DNA of 64,000 nucleotides, from positions 62,001 to 126,000 of the forward strand of contig CADAQF010000003.1 of assembly GCA_902790015.1 (NCBI GenBank), in the 5' to 3' direction. A program made the position numbers and the translations under genes. Every line of letters begins with the position of its first letter. Position 1 is the first letter of the stretch. This DNA is from an uncultured Eubacteriales bacterium (GTDB lineage: Bacteria > Bacillota > Clostridia > Christensenellales > Aristaeellaceae). The notes beneath the pieces are model-generated. The model had not been told where the DNA came from, made no database searches, and worked only from the letters and a program-made list of their open reading frames with translations. Below, piece after piece: positions 9,392 through 17,671 of the stretch.

Positions 9392-10527
9392 TGCCCAAAA
9401 AGCTTTTGTTCGCCATCCCCTCCAATACCGCCGGCGGGGCGGAAAGGGTGATGTCCCAGCTGGCCAACTACGCGGCCTCCCACGGAGTGGAGACGATCTG
9501 GTTCAATTACGACAGGGACTCCTCCTTTTATCCCCTGGATACAAACATCCGCGTGATCAAGGCGGATATTCAGTTCCGCCGGCAGGAAAAGCTGTATAAA
9601 AAGCTCATGTCTCCGGTACTGGAAATGCGGCGCTATATGTACGTAAGAAGGCTGCTCAAACGGGAAAAGCCGGACGCCGTGGTGGCGTTCCTTAAAACGG
9701 CCGAGATCATATTCGGCATCAACGCCATCCATCAGCATATTCCTTTCATCACCTCCATCCGCAACGATTTCAGCACCTACGGCTTCGCCACCCGGAATTT
9801 CAGGAAAAGATACTATCATGTCGTCAAGCTCGTCGTCTGCCAGACCGAGGCGGTTGCCAGGGACCTTGAAAAGCACATCCCCTGCAGGCACATCGTGCTG
9901 CCCAACCCGGTGGACCCGGCTGCCGTAGCCGGGGAAAACAGCATCGGCAAACCGCGGGAAGACCGCATCATCGCCGTTGGGCGCCTGAGCGCGCAGAAAA
10001 ACTTTTCCATGCTGATCCGGGCCATGGACAAAGTATATAAACGGGCGCCGGAGCTTTCCCGTTTTACCGTAGATATCTACGGCGTGGGGCCCCTTAAGGA
10101 GCAGCTGCAGGGGGAGATCGACGGCCTGGGCCTGCAGGACAGGATCCGCCTGCGCGGGCTGGTGCAAAATGCCCTGGCGGTCAATCAGAAAGCGGCGCTT
10201 TATGTGATGCCGTCCAATTATGAAGGCTTTCCCAACACGCTGGTGGAAGCCATGTCCAACGGCATTCCTTCCATCACGACGGACTTTCCCTCCGGGGCCG
10301 GCCGCAGTCTGGCGGGCGGCAGTGGCGAGCGGGGGTGGCTTGTGGAGGTAGGAAATCAGGACCAGCTGGAGCAGGCCGTCATCGACGCCCTTACCCGCCC
10401 CGCGGAGGCGGATTCCCGGGCGACTGCCGCCCTTGAGTATGTGCAGCAGTTTCAGTACGAGAACGTCTGCCGGCGCTGGATGGAAGCCATTTTTGACCAG
10501 GGCACCCCGGAGGAGAGGAACGCCTGA
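9391..10527 (+). CDS. GT4 glycosyltransferase
   Basis: 378 residues. The N-terminus, MPKKLLFAIPSNTAGGAERV, has the GGAE motif of GT4 acceptor domains. The donor domain starts around IIAVGRLSAQKNFSMLI, and the NYEGFPNTLVEAMSNGIP segment is the E(x7)E catalytic/donor-phosphate region. It is close to GalNAc- and galactose-type GT4 enzymes in overall form, but donor specificity is not readable. TGATG junctions on both ends tie it to the polymerase and the TupA-like gene. Confidence 0.87.
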   Translation: MPKKLLFAIPSNTAGGAERVMSQLANYAASHGVETIWFNYDRDSSFYPLDTNIRVIKADIQFRRQEKLYKKLMSPVLEMRRYMYVRRLLKREKPDAVVAFLKTAEIIFGINAIHQHIPFITSIRNDFSTYGFATRNFRKRYYHVVKLVVCQTEAVARDLEKHIPCRHIVLPNPVDPAAVAGENSIGKPREDRIIAVGRLSAQKNFSMLIRAMDKVYKRAPELSRFTVDIYGVGPLKEQLQGEIDGLGLQDRIRLRGLVQNALAVNQKAALYVMPSNYEGFPNTLVEAMSNGIPSITTDFPSGAGRSLAGGSGERGWLVEVGNQDQLEQAVIDALTRPAEADSRATAALEYVQQFQYENVCRRWMEAIFDQGTPEERNA

Positions 10528-11432
10528 TGAACAAATCGGATTATCTCAAAAACCCCAGGATGCTTTTTATCGCCCTGTGCGAGCACGGGTATATGCCCAT
10601 GGTGTCCGACAAGGCGTTTCTTTCCTTCAAGTTCAGAACGCTGACGGGCAGGAAGATCAACTGGGAACATCCGGAGACCTTCAATGAAAAGCTTCAGTGG
10701 ATGAAGTTGTATGACCGCAACCCCCTCTATACGCAGATGGTGGACAAGGACCTGGCCAAAAAGTACGTGGCCGAGCGTCTGGGCCCCGAATACATCATTC
10801 CCACCTACGGCGTATGGGACCGCTTTTCCGATATCGATTTTGACAGCCTGCCCGACCAGTTCGTCCTCAAGTGCACACACGATTCCGGGGGCCTGGTGAT
10901 ATGCAGGGACAAATCGCAGCTGGACCGGGAGGCTGCCGGGAGCAAGATCACCAAATGCCTGCAGAACGATTATTATCTTCACAACCGGGAATGGCCCTAC
11001 AAGGCCGTAAAGCCCCGCGTGCTGGCTGAAAAGTACATGGAGGACGAAACCGGCGAGCTGCAGGATTTCAAGGTGCACTGCTTTAACGGCGTGCCCAGGG
11101 CGATACTGGTCTGCCGGGACCGCTTCAGTTCATCCGGCATGACGGAGGATTTCTTCACCGATTCCTGGGAGCATATGGACGTTCACCGTCCCCATACGCC
11201 GTTCAGCAGGGAACCCATCCCCAAGCCTGAGCAGCTTGACGAGATGCTGCGGCTGTCCCGGGTGCTGTCCGAAGGCATCCCCTTCGTGCGGACCGATTTT
11301 TACATCGTCGGCGGAAAGCTGTACTTCGGCGAAATCACCTTTTTCCCGGCCTCCGGCATGAAGCGCTTCGAGCCGGAAAGCTATGACCGTCTTTTCGGTT
11401 CCTGGATCACGCTTCCGGGCGCGAGGGCGTGA
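10527..11432 (+). CDS. TupA-like ATP-grasp protein
   Basis: 301 residues, ATG overlapping the previous stop by one base. It matches the TupA-like ATP-grasp family: an early FRTLTGRKINWEHPETFNEK segment, then LKCTHDSGG and DKSQLD, LAEKYMEDE, DFKVHCFNG, and a C-terminal FVRTDFYIV...GEITFFPASG in which acidic residues bind Mg-ATP. The family is named for TupA of alkaliphilic Bacillus, linked to teichuronopeptide synthesis, so an acyl-phosphate ligase that attaches an amino acid or amine to a uronic acid carboxylate is a reasonable guess. The locus makes uronic acids, which fits. Direct evidence for the substrate is lacking. Confidence 0.85.
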   Translation: MNKSDYLKNPRMLFIALCEHGYMPMVSDKAFLSFKFRTLTGRKINWEHPETFNEKLQWMKLYDRNPLYTQMVDKDLAKKYVAERLGPEYIIPTYGVWDRFSDIDFDSLPDQFVLKCTHDSGGLVICRDKSQLDREAAGSKITKCLQNDYYLHNREWPYKAVKPRVLAEKYMEDETGELQDFKVHCFNGVPRAILVCRDRFSSSGMTEDFFTDSWEHMDVHRPHTPFSREPIPKPEQLDEMLRLSRVLSEGIPFVRTDFYIVGGKLYFGEITFFPASGMKRFEPESYDRLFGSWITLPGARA

Positions 11433-11474
11433 CATTCACCGTCATTACTGAACTTTATCTGGAGGATACGGCTT

Positions 11475-12065
11475 ATGGACCGGATTTGCGACCGGCAGAC
11501 GCTCAAAGCCTGGCTTACGGCGGAAAAAAAGGGCCTGCACGTCAAAGGCGGAGGATTGCGCATAGTGCTGAGGCGGCTGGCAGGCTTTGAGCCGGAGGTG
11601 CTCTGGCACTATCAGAAGCGGCTGCGCAAAACAGAGTACTATCTGAACACAGGCAAAAAGATCCCCTACGCGGTCAGCCGGGCACTGCTCAACCGCCTGT
11701 CCAACAAATACGCCATCCACATTTTTCCCAACGTTTTCGGCAAGGGCCTCCATATCATGCACGTAGGGCCCATCCTGACCAACGCCAACGCCCGCGCAGG
11801 CGAAAACTGCTCCGTCCATATGAACACCGCCATCGTGGCCCACGGGCATACGGCAGACGCCCCCAGACTTGGCAGCGACATCGTCATCGGCGTGGGTGCC
11901 ACGGTGCTGGGAGGGGTGGAGATAGCCGACGGCATCGCCATAGGGGCCGGCGCCGTGGTGAACAAATCCTTTACGGAACCCGGCATCGCGATAGCCGGCG
12001 TTCCCGCCCGCAAAATATCGGATAACGGCCGCGCAGCCTGGAACAAGGAGCATAAAAACACATGA
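11475..12065 (+). CDS. Hexapeptide-repeat acetyltransferase (serine acetyltransferase-like)
   Basis: 196 residues. A helical N-terminal half is followed by a left-handed beta-helix: IHIFPNVFGKGLHIMHVG, NCSVHMNTAIVAH, GSDIVIGVGATVLGGVEIADG, IAIGAGAVVNKSF, AGVPARKI. The order is that of CysE-like enzymes in polysaccharide loci. It would O-acetylate a sugar or polyol using acetyl-CoA. It ends overlapping the next TagB/F-like gene by four bases. A cysteine-pathway role is unlikely in this context. Confidence 0.82.
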   Translation: MDRICDRQTLKAWLTAEKKGLHVKGGGLRIVLRRLAGFEPEVLWHYQKRLRKTEYYLNTGKKIPYAVSRALLNRLSNKYAIHIFPNVFGKGLHIMHVGPILTNANARAGENCSVHMNTAIVAHGHTADAPRLGSDIVIGVGATVLGGVEIADGIAIGAGAVVNKSFTEPGIAIAGVPARKISDNGRAAWNKEHKNT

Positions 12066-13216
12066 ACACCAGGATACTCCGTCAGAAAGCCCGTTTTTTC
12101 ATGACCCGCCAGTATATGAGGGTCTACAGTCTTTTTCATCCGGTGCAGAAAAAGGTGCTGTTTGAAAGCTTCAACGGAAAGCAGTATTCGGACAGCCCCC
12201 GCGCTGTTTCCGAAAGGATGCACGAAATGTATCCGGATTTTGAGCTTGTCTGGGCCTTTCAGGCGGAAAAAGGCAAGTCTCCCCTGGTGCCGGGCTACGT
12301 CCGCCAGGTGGACCGCAAAAGCATGGCTTATTACCGCGAGTTTGCGACTGCCTTTGCCTTTGTCACCAACGAGGGCATGATCTCAAACGTCGTGCGGCGC
12401 AAAAACCAGTTCATCGTGCAGACCTGGCACGGCGACCGGGCGATCAAGAAATATCTCTACGACCTCTGGCAGGACAAAAAACGCCCGATCCCGCTGATGG
12501 ACGAATACATCACGGACCTGTGCGTGGCCGCCTCCGATTCAGGGGAGGAAGGCTACCGCTCTGCTTTCCGTTATCCCGGTGAGATCCTGAAGGTGGGCAT
12601 GCCCCGCAACGATGTCCTGGTGCGGGACGATCCTGAGGAAAAACGGCGCGTGCGGGAATCACTTCACATCCCGATGGATAAAAAGGTCGTGCTGTACGCG
12701 CCCACCTTCAGGGACCGCCTGGCCAGCAAACAGAACGTGAACGTCGACCTGTTCCGCGTGGCGGAGGTGCTGGGGAAGGACGATACCGTGGTGCTGCTTC
12801 GCGCCCATCCGGCCTCCCGCGGCCTTCAGTACCCGGAAAACGGGCGCTTCATCGACGTTTCATCCTATCCCGACATGGCGGACCTGCTGCTGATATCCGA
12901 TATCCTGATCACGGATTACTCCTCCAGCGCTGGGGATTTCGCCGTCCGGGACAAACCGGTGATCCTGGCCATGTTCGACCGGGAGGAGTATGAGAAAAAC
13001 AGCCGGTCCCTGCGCATCAATCTGGACGAAAGCGGCTACCTGGTCGCCGAAAACCAGGAGCAGCTGGAGGAGCTGCTGCTTAAGCCGCAGGAGGTTTACA
13101 CGGAGAGCTGCCGCAAGATCAGGGCCTTTTACGGCTATCACGAGAGCGGACACTCCTCGGAAGCTGTCTGTGAGCGGATCAGTAAGGAGTATTCCCTGAG
13201 GGTTCTGAATAAGTAA
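12062..13216 (+). CDS. CDP-glycerol:glycerophosphotransferase family protein, second copy
   Basis: 384 residues. Conserved motifs run in order: KKVLFESFNGKQYSDSP, FIVQTWHGD (first His motif), VVLYAPTFRD, LLRAHP (HP motif), SDILITDYSSSAGDFAV (TDYSS motif), and a C-terminal DxE-rich helix. This matches TagF/TarF/TarL-like catalytic domains, which transfer polyol-phosphate from a CDP-polyol at the membrane face. It differs clearly from the copy at 666, so the two probably use different acceptors or donors. The cytidylyltransferase/kinase module 4 kb downstream gives a reason to expect more than CDP-glycerol as donor. Confidence 0.87.
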   Translation: MNTRILRQKARFFMTRQYMRVYSLFHPVQKKVLFESFNGKQYSDSPRAVSERMHEMYPDFELVWAFQAEKGKSPLVPGYVRQVDRKSMAYYREFATAFAFVTNEGMISNVVRRKNQFIVQTWHGDRAIKKYLYDLWQDKKRPIPLMDEYITDLCVAASDSGEEGYRSAFRYPGEILKVGMPRNDVLVRDDPEEKRRVRESLHIPMDKKVVLYAPTFRDRLASKQNVNVDLFRVAEVLGKDDTVVLLRAHPASRGLQYPENGRFIDVSSYPDMADLLLISDILITDYSSSAGDFAVRDKPVILAMFDREEYEKNSRSLRINLDESGYLVAENQEQLEELLLKPQEVYTESCRKIRAFYGYHESGHSSEAVCERISKEYSLRVLNK

Positions 13217-13257
13217 AGCACCGGTCTTACAGGCCGGAGGGGCGGAGGCGCTGTCAT

Positions 13258-14778
13258 TTGGAAAAATCACGCATCAAACGGGCCAAGTTCAATATGATCT
13301 GGCTGCTGGTGTACGAGGTCGTCCTCTTCGCCAGCAACCTGGTGCTGCCCAAGCTGATCATCTCCACCTTCGGGTCGGAGTATAACGGCATCATCGGCTC
13401 CATCACGCAGTTTCTGAGCTTCGTCTCCATACTGCGCCTGGGGGTCGCCGGCGCCACGCGCGTATCGCTGTATAAGTCCCTGGCCGCAGGCGACAGGCGG
13501 GAAACCAGCTCCATCATCCGGGCCACGGAAATCTATATGCGCAAGATCGGCCTGATCATCCTGGCCTATATCATGGCGCTGGTGGTGCTCTATCCGCTGC
13601 TGCTCAACAGCGCTTACGGATTCCTGAATGTGGCGCTGCTGGTGTTCGCCATCGGCATCGGCACGTTCGCCCAGTATTTTTACGGCATCACGTACAAAAC
13701 GCTTCTGCAGGCCGACCAGCGGCTGTATATTGCCAATATCATACAGACGGTCACGGTCATCCTGAACACGGTGATATCCTGCGTGCTGATCAACCTCGGC
13801 CAGAGCATCCAGATCGTCAAGCTCGTCACGGCCGTGCTCTTTGTGCTGAATCCCATCGTGCTGAACAAGCTCGTCATCAAAATGTACGGGATCGACCGCA
13901 CCGTCCCGCCGGACAATTCCGCCCTGTCCCGGCGCTGGGACGTCATGGGGCATTCCATCGCCAATATCGTGCATGAAAACACGGATGTGCTGGTGCTGAC
14001 CCTTTTCTGCGACATCAAGGTGGTTTCCGTCTATTCGGTCTACCATTTCGTGGTAAGCGGGCTGCAGCGCGTGCTGAACATATTCACCACCGGCGCGGAG
14101 CCGGTGTTCGGCAGCATGTTCGCCAAGGAAGAGTCGGACAAGGTCAAAAAGAACCTGGGCAATTTTGAATATGTCATCGGCGCGTTCATATCGGTGATCT
14201 TTTCCGCCACCATATTGATCATACTGCCGTTTGTGACCCTGTACACCAAGGGCGTGAAGGACATAGAATACGTTCTTCCCATGTACGCGCTGGTGATCAC
14301 CCTGGCCTACGCGTTTTTCTGCCTGCGATCCCCGTACGTGGCCGTCGTGCAGGCGGCGGGCCACTACAAGGAAACCAAGAAGGGCGCCTACGCAGAGGCG
14401 GCCATCAATCTGATCAGCTCCGTCATACTGGTCAATTTCATAGGCATCGTCGGCACGGCCGTGGGCACGCTGCTGGCCAATGTATTCCGCACCGTGCAGT
14501 ACGCCCTCTACGTTTCCCGGCGGCTGGTAAAACGAAGCCCCCTGGTATATGTAAAGCTCGTCCTGTGGATCGGGTTCAATATCGCGGCCTCGTACCTGCT
14601 TTTCAATGGCTTTGTATCGGAATACGCCGCGCAGGGCTGGGGCCAGTGGGCGCTCAGCGGCCTGGCCATCGTGGCGGGCAGCGGCGTGATCTGCCTGCTC
14701 ACGTCCCTGGCTTTATACAGGGAGTCGTTCAGATCCGTGCTGGATATTGCTTTGCGGATGCTAAAATTAAGGAAATGA
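13258..14778 (+). CDS. Polysaccharide flippase (Wzx/PST family)
   Basis: 506 residues with about twelve to fourteen hydrophobic segments and a pattern of the MOP superfamily polysaccharide transporters: an N-terminal IISTFGSEYNGIIGSI motif, a repeated SVYHFVVSGL region near the middle, and a second bundle after residue 300. TTG start behind GGAGGCG. It should flip the finished lipid-linked repeat unit to the outer face, handing over to the Wzy-like protein. Located between the second TagB/F-like gene and LicD. Confidence 0.87.
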   Translation: MEKSRIKRAKFNMIWLLVYEVVLFASNLVLPKLIISTFGSEYNGIIGSITQFLSFVSILRLGVAGATRVSLYKSLAAGDRRETSSIIRATEIYMRKIGLIILAYIMALVVLYPLLLNSAYGFLNVALLVFAIGIGTFAQYFYGITYKTLLQADQRLYIANIIQTVTVILNTVISCVLINLGQSIQIVKLVTAVLFVLNPIVLNKLVIKMYGIDRTVPPDNSALSRRWDVMGHSIANIVHENTDVLVLTLFCDIKVVSVYSVYHFVVSGLQRVLNIFTTGAEPVFGSMFAKEESDKVKKNLGNFEYVIGAFISVIFSATILIILPFVTLYTKGVKDIEYVLPMYALVITLAYAFFCLRSPYVAVVQAAGHYKETKKGAYAEAAINLISSVILVNFIGIVGTAVGTLLANVFRTVQYALYVSRRLVKRSPLVYVKLVLWIGFNIAASYLLFNGFVSEYAAQGWGQWALSGLAIVAGSGVICLLTSLALYRESFRSVLDIALRMLKLRK

Positions 14779-14792
14779 GGCTGAGCTGAATC

Positions 14793-15689
14793 ATGGAAAC
14801 CGAAGAAAGAAGAAAGCTTTTTGACCAGTTGCTCCAATTGCTGGATACCTTTGACGAAGTATGCCGCAAAAACGGGCTTCATTATATGCTCCTGGGCGGA
14901 AGCCTTTTGGGCGCGGTAAGGCACAAAGGCTTCATCCCCTGGGACGACGACCTGGACGTAGGCCTTTTAAGGGAGGATTACGACAAGCTGCTGGCCCTTC
15001 CGGCGGATACCTTCAAGGCCCCGTATTTCCTCCAGACGCCCGCGACGGACAAGGGCTATTTCAAGAGCATCATCAAGCTCCGCAAGTCCGACACTACCTT
15101 CATCCCCTACAAGGACGCCGTGTATGACATGAACCATGGGATATTCCTGGATATTTTCCCGCTGGACGCCGTGCCGGATGATCCCGCGGCGCTCAAAAAG
15201 GAGCTCGCATCCCTCCGCCTTCAGGCCAAGCTCCTGCTTTTTGTCGGGCGCATCGACGGCCATGTGGGCACCGAGGGCCTTTCCGCGGCCAAGAAGGTCA
15301 TGTATTACGCGCTGATCCCGCTCAAAAAGCTGGGCCTGCTGTCGGGAAAAAGCATCTTTGACAAGATCAACCGCATCTGCCGCCGCGGCGCCGGGAAAAA
15401 GACAGCCAGGACCGGACTGATCAATTTCACGTTCGATAACCCGCGCTTCCTGTGGGATTCGGAGGTCTTTTCGGGCATTGCCGATTATCCCTTTGAAGGC
15501 CGCCAGTATCCGGGCCCTGCCGACTATGACGGATATCTCAAAAACGCCTACGGGGACTATATGAAGCCCGTCAAACAGTCCTCCGAGCACGGCACCTCCG
15601 TGTTTGACACAGAAACCCCCTATCCCGAATACATCGCGGCTCATCGCGAGGAACTGCACCGGCGCTGGCTGGAGAGCAGGAATAAGTGA
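14793..15689 (+). CDS. licD: LicD family phosphotransferase
   Basis: 298 residues. The N-terminal NTP-transferase-like core has LLGGSLLGAVRHKGFIPWDD and DLDVGLLREDY, the GGTLLGAxRHxGFIPWDDDxD signature of the family, with Asp residues that bind metal. LicD in pneumococcus transfers phosphocholine from CDP-choline to teichoic acid sugars. Animal fukutin and FKRP, which belong to the same family, transfer ribitol-phosphate from CDP-ribitol. No licA/B/C choline genes are visible here, whereas CDP-polyol genes start 450 bases downstream, so a polyol-phosphate donor is plausible. It is the last gene before the MITE-like element. Confidence 0.88.
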   Translation: METEERRKLFDQLLQLLDTFDEVCRKNGLHYMLLGGSLLGAVRHKGFIPWDDDLDVGLLREDYDKLLALPADTFKAPYFLQTPATDKGYFKSIIKLRKSDTTFIPYKDAVYDMNHGIFLDIFPLDAVPDDPAALKKELASLRLQAKLLLFVGRIDGHVGTEGLSAAKKVMYYALIPLKKLGLLSGKSIFDKINRICRRGAGKKTARTGLINFTFDNPRFLWDSEVFSGIADYPFEGRQYPGPADYDGYLKNAYGDYMKPVKQSSEHGTSVFDTETPYPEYIAAHREELHRRWLESRNK

Positions 15690-15710
15690 TCTTTAAGGCC
15701 GCTGCCCGTA

Positions 15711-16030
15711 GGGGTTGTTGCACAACCCCCGATTGAAATGGATAGACATCCATTTCAATCGAAAAAGGTTTTGCGCCTTGTCCTCAAAATCCTGCGGGAT
15801 TTTGCGGGCGGAAAAGGCGATAGGAATCGATTTTTGCTCCCGCAGGGCAAGCTCTGCTGTGCAAAAATCGTCCTCGCGACGTACATGCCGCCGCTGCGAA
15901 TTTGATTCAGAGGGCGGAGCCCTCCGAACCTCCTGGAGAAATGTCCGATTTCCAGCTTATCCTGCTGCACAACTACTCTTTTTTGTTGATAAACCATGGG
16001 CTGCTGCGCTGATTTCAGTGCAACAGCCCC
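15711..16030. mobile_element. MITE-like non-autonomous element with terminal inverted repeats and nested hairpins
   Basis: The left end GGGGTTGTTGCAC (15711-15723) and the right end GTGCAACAGCCCC (16018-16030) are inverted copies with 12 of 13 matches. The 320-bp interior has no credible gene but many stems: 15711-15729 (8 bp), a perfect 14-bp stem at 15730-15761 with AGAC loop, 15785-15804 (8 bp), and 15828-15870 with 10-bp arms CGATTTTTGC / GCAAAAATCG. GGGGCTGTTGCA-type ends occur on several insertion sequence families. No target duplication is obvious. Some stems may also serve as terminators after licD. It fills most of the 450-base gap between licD and the glpF-like gene. Confidence 0.6.
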
Positions 16031-16054
16031 GTCTGTTTCTGGAAAAAGCGTAAA

Positions 16055-16127
16055 AAATCACTCAAAAATCATCAAATCGCTTGACAATCACCTCAATAAT
16101 CACTAAAATAGGGGCCGCATGTGATTA
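16055..16127 (+). promoter_or_regulatory. Sigma-A promoter of the glpF-cytidylyltransferase operon with repeated TAATCAC operators
   Basis: TTGACA at 16081-16086 and TAAAAT at 16104-16109 are separated by 17 bases. Around and inside the promoter are direct copies of a WAATCAC-like heptamer: AAATCAC 16055, AAATCAT 16066, AAATCGC 16074, CAATCAC 16085, TAATCAC 16097, mostly 11-12 bases apart (one helical turn), and an inverted copy GTGATTA at 16121-16127. The 11-mer ATAATCACTAA (16096-16106) is repeated exactly upstream of the XRE-fusion gene (23087-23097). I infer that the XRE fusion binds here. The ribosome site AGGAGG follows at 16130-16135. Confidence 0.7.
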
Positions 16128-16142
16128 TCAGGAGGTATTGTC

Positions 16143-16910
16143 ATGCTTACGCTGAAAAAAAGAGTTCTTTCGGAATTTCTCGCTTCCTTCATCCTGGGCT
16201 TCATGGGACTGGGCCTGGTGGTGCCGCTCAGCGTGCATCACTATATTTCGGACCTGTATCAGTTTTCCATGCTGTTCGGCCTGATCATTGCCTTTGTCAT
16301 CATCGTATTCAACCCCATCAGCGGCGCGCAGTTCAATCCGGGCGTCACGCTGGCCATGGTCCTTTCCGGACGTCAGGACAAGAAGGAACTGCTCCCGTTC
16401 TGCCTGGCGCAGGTGGGCGGCTGGGCGCTGGGCTCCGGGTGCATCTATCTGATGTTCTGGAATGAGCTGCGCGAGTTCGCATCATCCGAAGCGGGCAATC
16501 CCGTGAACCTTTTCTTCTGCCACACCAGCGACATCTGGTCCGGCGTGTGGCTGGAGTTCTTCGGCACGGCCATGATGCTGGTGGTCATCTGCGCCTGCAT
16601 CGACAAGCGGATCATCAACAAGCCGGGCAACGCGCTTTTCCCTTTTGCCATCGCGCTTTACATCCTCTTTGTGGTCGCCTTTACCGGCGGCTATACCGGC
16701 ACCGCTCTGAATATGGCGCGCGACTTCGGGCCCCGCATTTCCGGCTTTGTTTACGGTCTGCTCAACGGCTACGACGTTTCCCAGTGCTTTGCCGACGGCG
16801 TGTGGATCCTCTATTTCTTTGCTCCCGCCTGCGGCGCCGTGGCCGGCACGTTCTTCTTTGACAAGGTTGTTTCCAAACTTCTGCCCAAAGCTCAGGAGGA
16901 AACCAGGTGA
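16143..16910 (+). CDS. glpF: Aquaglyceroporin / glycerol facilitator-like MIP channel
   Basis: 255 residues, six main membrane segments plus the two half-helices of the MIP fold. The first NPA box is NPG (GAQFNPGVTLA, Asn65-Gly67) and the second is NMA (TALNMARDFGPR, Asn190-Ala192), both asparagines kept. The Asp after the arginine (RDFGPR) is the glycerol-facilitator type rather than the water-channel type. It would allow passive entry of glycerol or longer polyols. The ATGA overlap with the following cytidylyltransferase and the shared promoter tie uptake to polyol phosphorylation and CTP activation downstream. The altered NPA boxes may change pore width or selectivity. Confidence 0.88.
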   Translation: MLTLKKRVLSEFLASFILGFMGLGLVVPLSVHHYISDLYQFSMLFGLIIAFVIIVFNPISGAQFNPGVTLAMVLSGRQDKKELLPFCLAQVGGWALGSGCIYLMFWNELREFASSEAGNPVNLFFCHTSDIWSGVWLEFFGTAMMLVVICACIDKRIINKPGNALFPFAIALYILFVVAFTGGYTGTALNMARDFGPRISGFVYGLLNGYDVSQCFADGVWILYFFAPACGAVAGTFFFDKVVSKLLPKAQEETR

Positions 16911-17671
16911 ACATTGCTGTGATCCTGGCCGGCGGCTCAGGCAAGCGCATGGGGGCGCCCGTTCCCAAGCAGTTCCTGACCATCTACGGCAAACCGGTCA
17001 TCGCGTATACGCTGGAAGTATTTGAAAAGCACCCGGAAATCGACGCCATTGAGGTCGTGTCGGTGGCCGATTATATCGACGAAGTATGGAACATCGGCAA
17101 AAAGTACGGGATCAGCAAGCTTAAATGGGTCACGCCGGGCGGGGACACCTGCCAGGCCTCGACCAGAAACGGAATCTTTGCCCTGGAAGGGATATGCCGG
17201 GATGAGGACATGCTGCTCTATCACATGAGCGTGAGCCCCCTGGTGGACGAAAAGGTGATCTCCAGTGCCCTTGCGACCTGCCGCAAATACGGCAACGCTT
17301 TTTCCGCCGATCCCTGCATCTTCAATATGTGCAGGAAATGCGACGGCACCTCCACCGACGAGATGCTTTTAAAGGAAGACCTGATCGCCCTTAATATGCC
17401 CTGGACATGCACCTTCAAGGAACTGAGGGAGGCCTATCACTGGGCTTATGAAAAGGACGTCTATACAGACGGCGCGTCCTATATGACCAATCTTTTCATA
17501 GGCCTGGGCAAACGGCTGTATTATTCAGCGGGCTCTCAGAAAAACCGTATGAAGCTCACGACCAAGGACGATTACGATCTGCTGACCGGCTATATCATGC
17601 TCGAAAAAGCAAGGGAAGCGGGAACGGCGGGCTCCATCAACGAGGACTTTGAAGCGAGGGTTGAAAAATGA
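16907..17671 (+). CDS. IspD/TarI-like cytidylyltransferase, paralogue 1
   Basis: 254 residues, start overlapping glpF by four bases. The CTP-binding N-terminus is LAGGSGKRMGAPVPKQF; Arg14 and Lys21 match the catalytic Arg20/Lys27 of E. coli IspD. GGDTCQASTRNGI corresponds to the GGxxRxxSVxxGL cytosine-binding loop, and Lys216 in NRMKLTT to Lys213. The HDAARP motif that positions the sugar-phosphate is absent (YHMSVSPL instead), and NMPWT replaces TPQ. So nucleotide chemistry seems intact but the second substrate pocket differs from IspD and TarI. With a translationally coupled FGGY kinase next, a role in making a CDP-polyol is likely; MEP-pathway IspD function is unlikely. Confidence 0.8.
   Translation: MNIAVILAGGSGKRMGAPVPKQFLTIYGKPVIAYTLEVFEKHPEIDAIEVVSVADYIDEVWNIGKKYGISKLKWVTPGGDTCQASTRNGIFALEGICRDEDMLLYHMSVSPLVDEKVISSALATCRKYGNAFSADPCIFNMCRKCDGTSTDEMLLKEDLIALNMPWTCTFKELREAYHWAYEKDVYTDGASYMTNLFIGLGKRLYYSAGSQKNRMKLTTKDDYDLLTGYIMLEKAREAGTAGSINEDFEARVEK

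Noticed and set aside
15711..16030. A CRISPR array or a plain licD terminator
   Set aside because: The stems are all different in sequence, there are no regularly spaced repeats, and the outer ends form terminal inverted repeats.
15715..16053. A 112-residue frame in the gap after licD
   Set aside because: It runs across the hairpins of the MITE-like element, has no ribosome site and resembles no protein.
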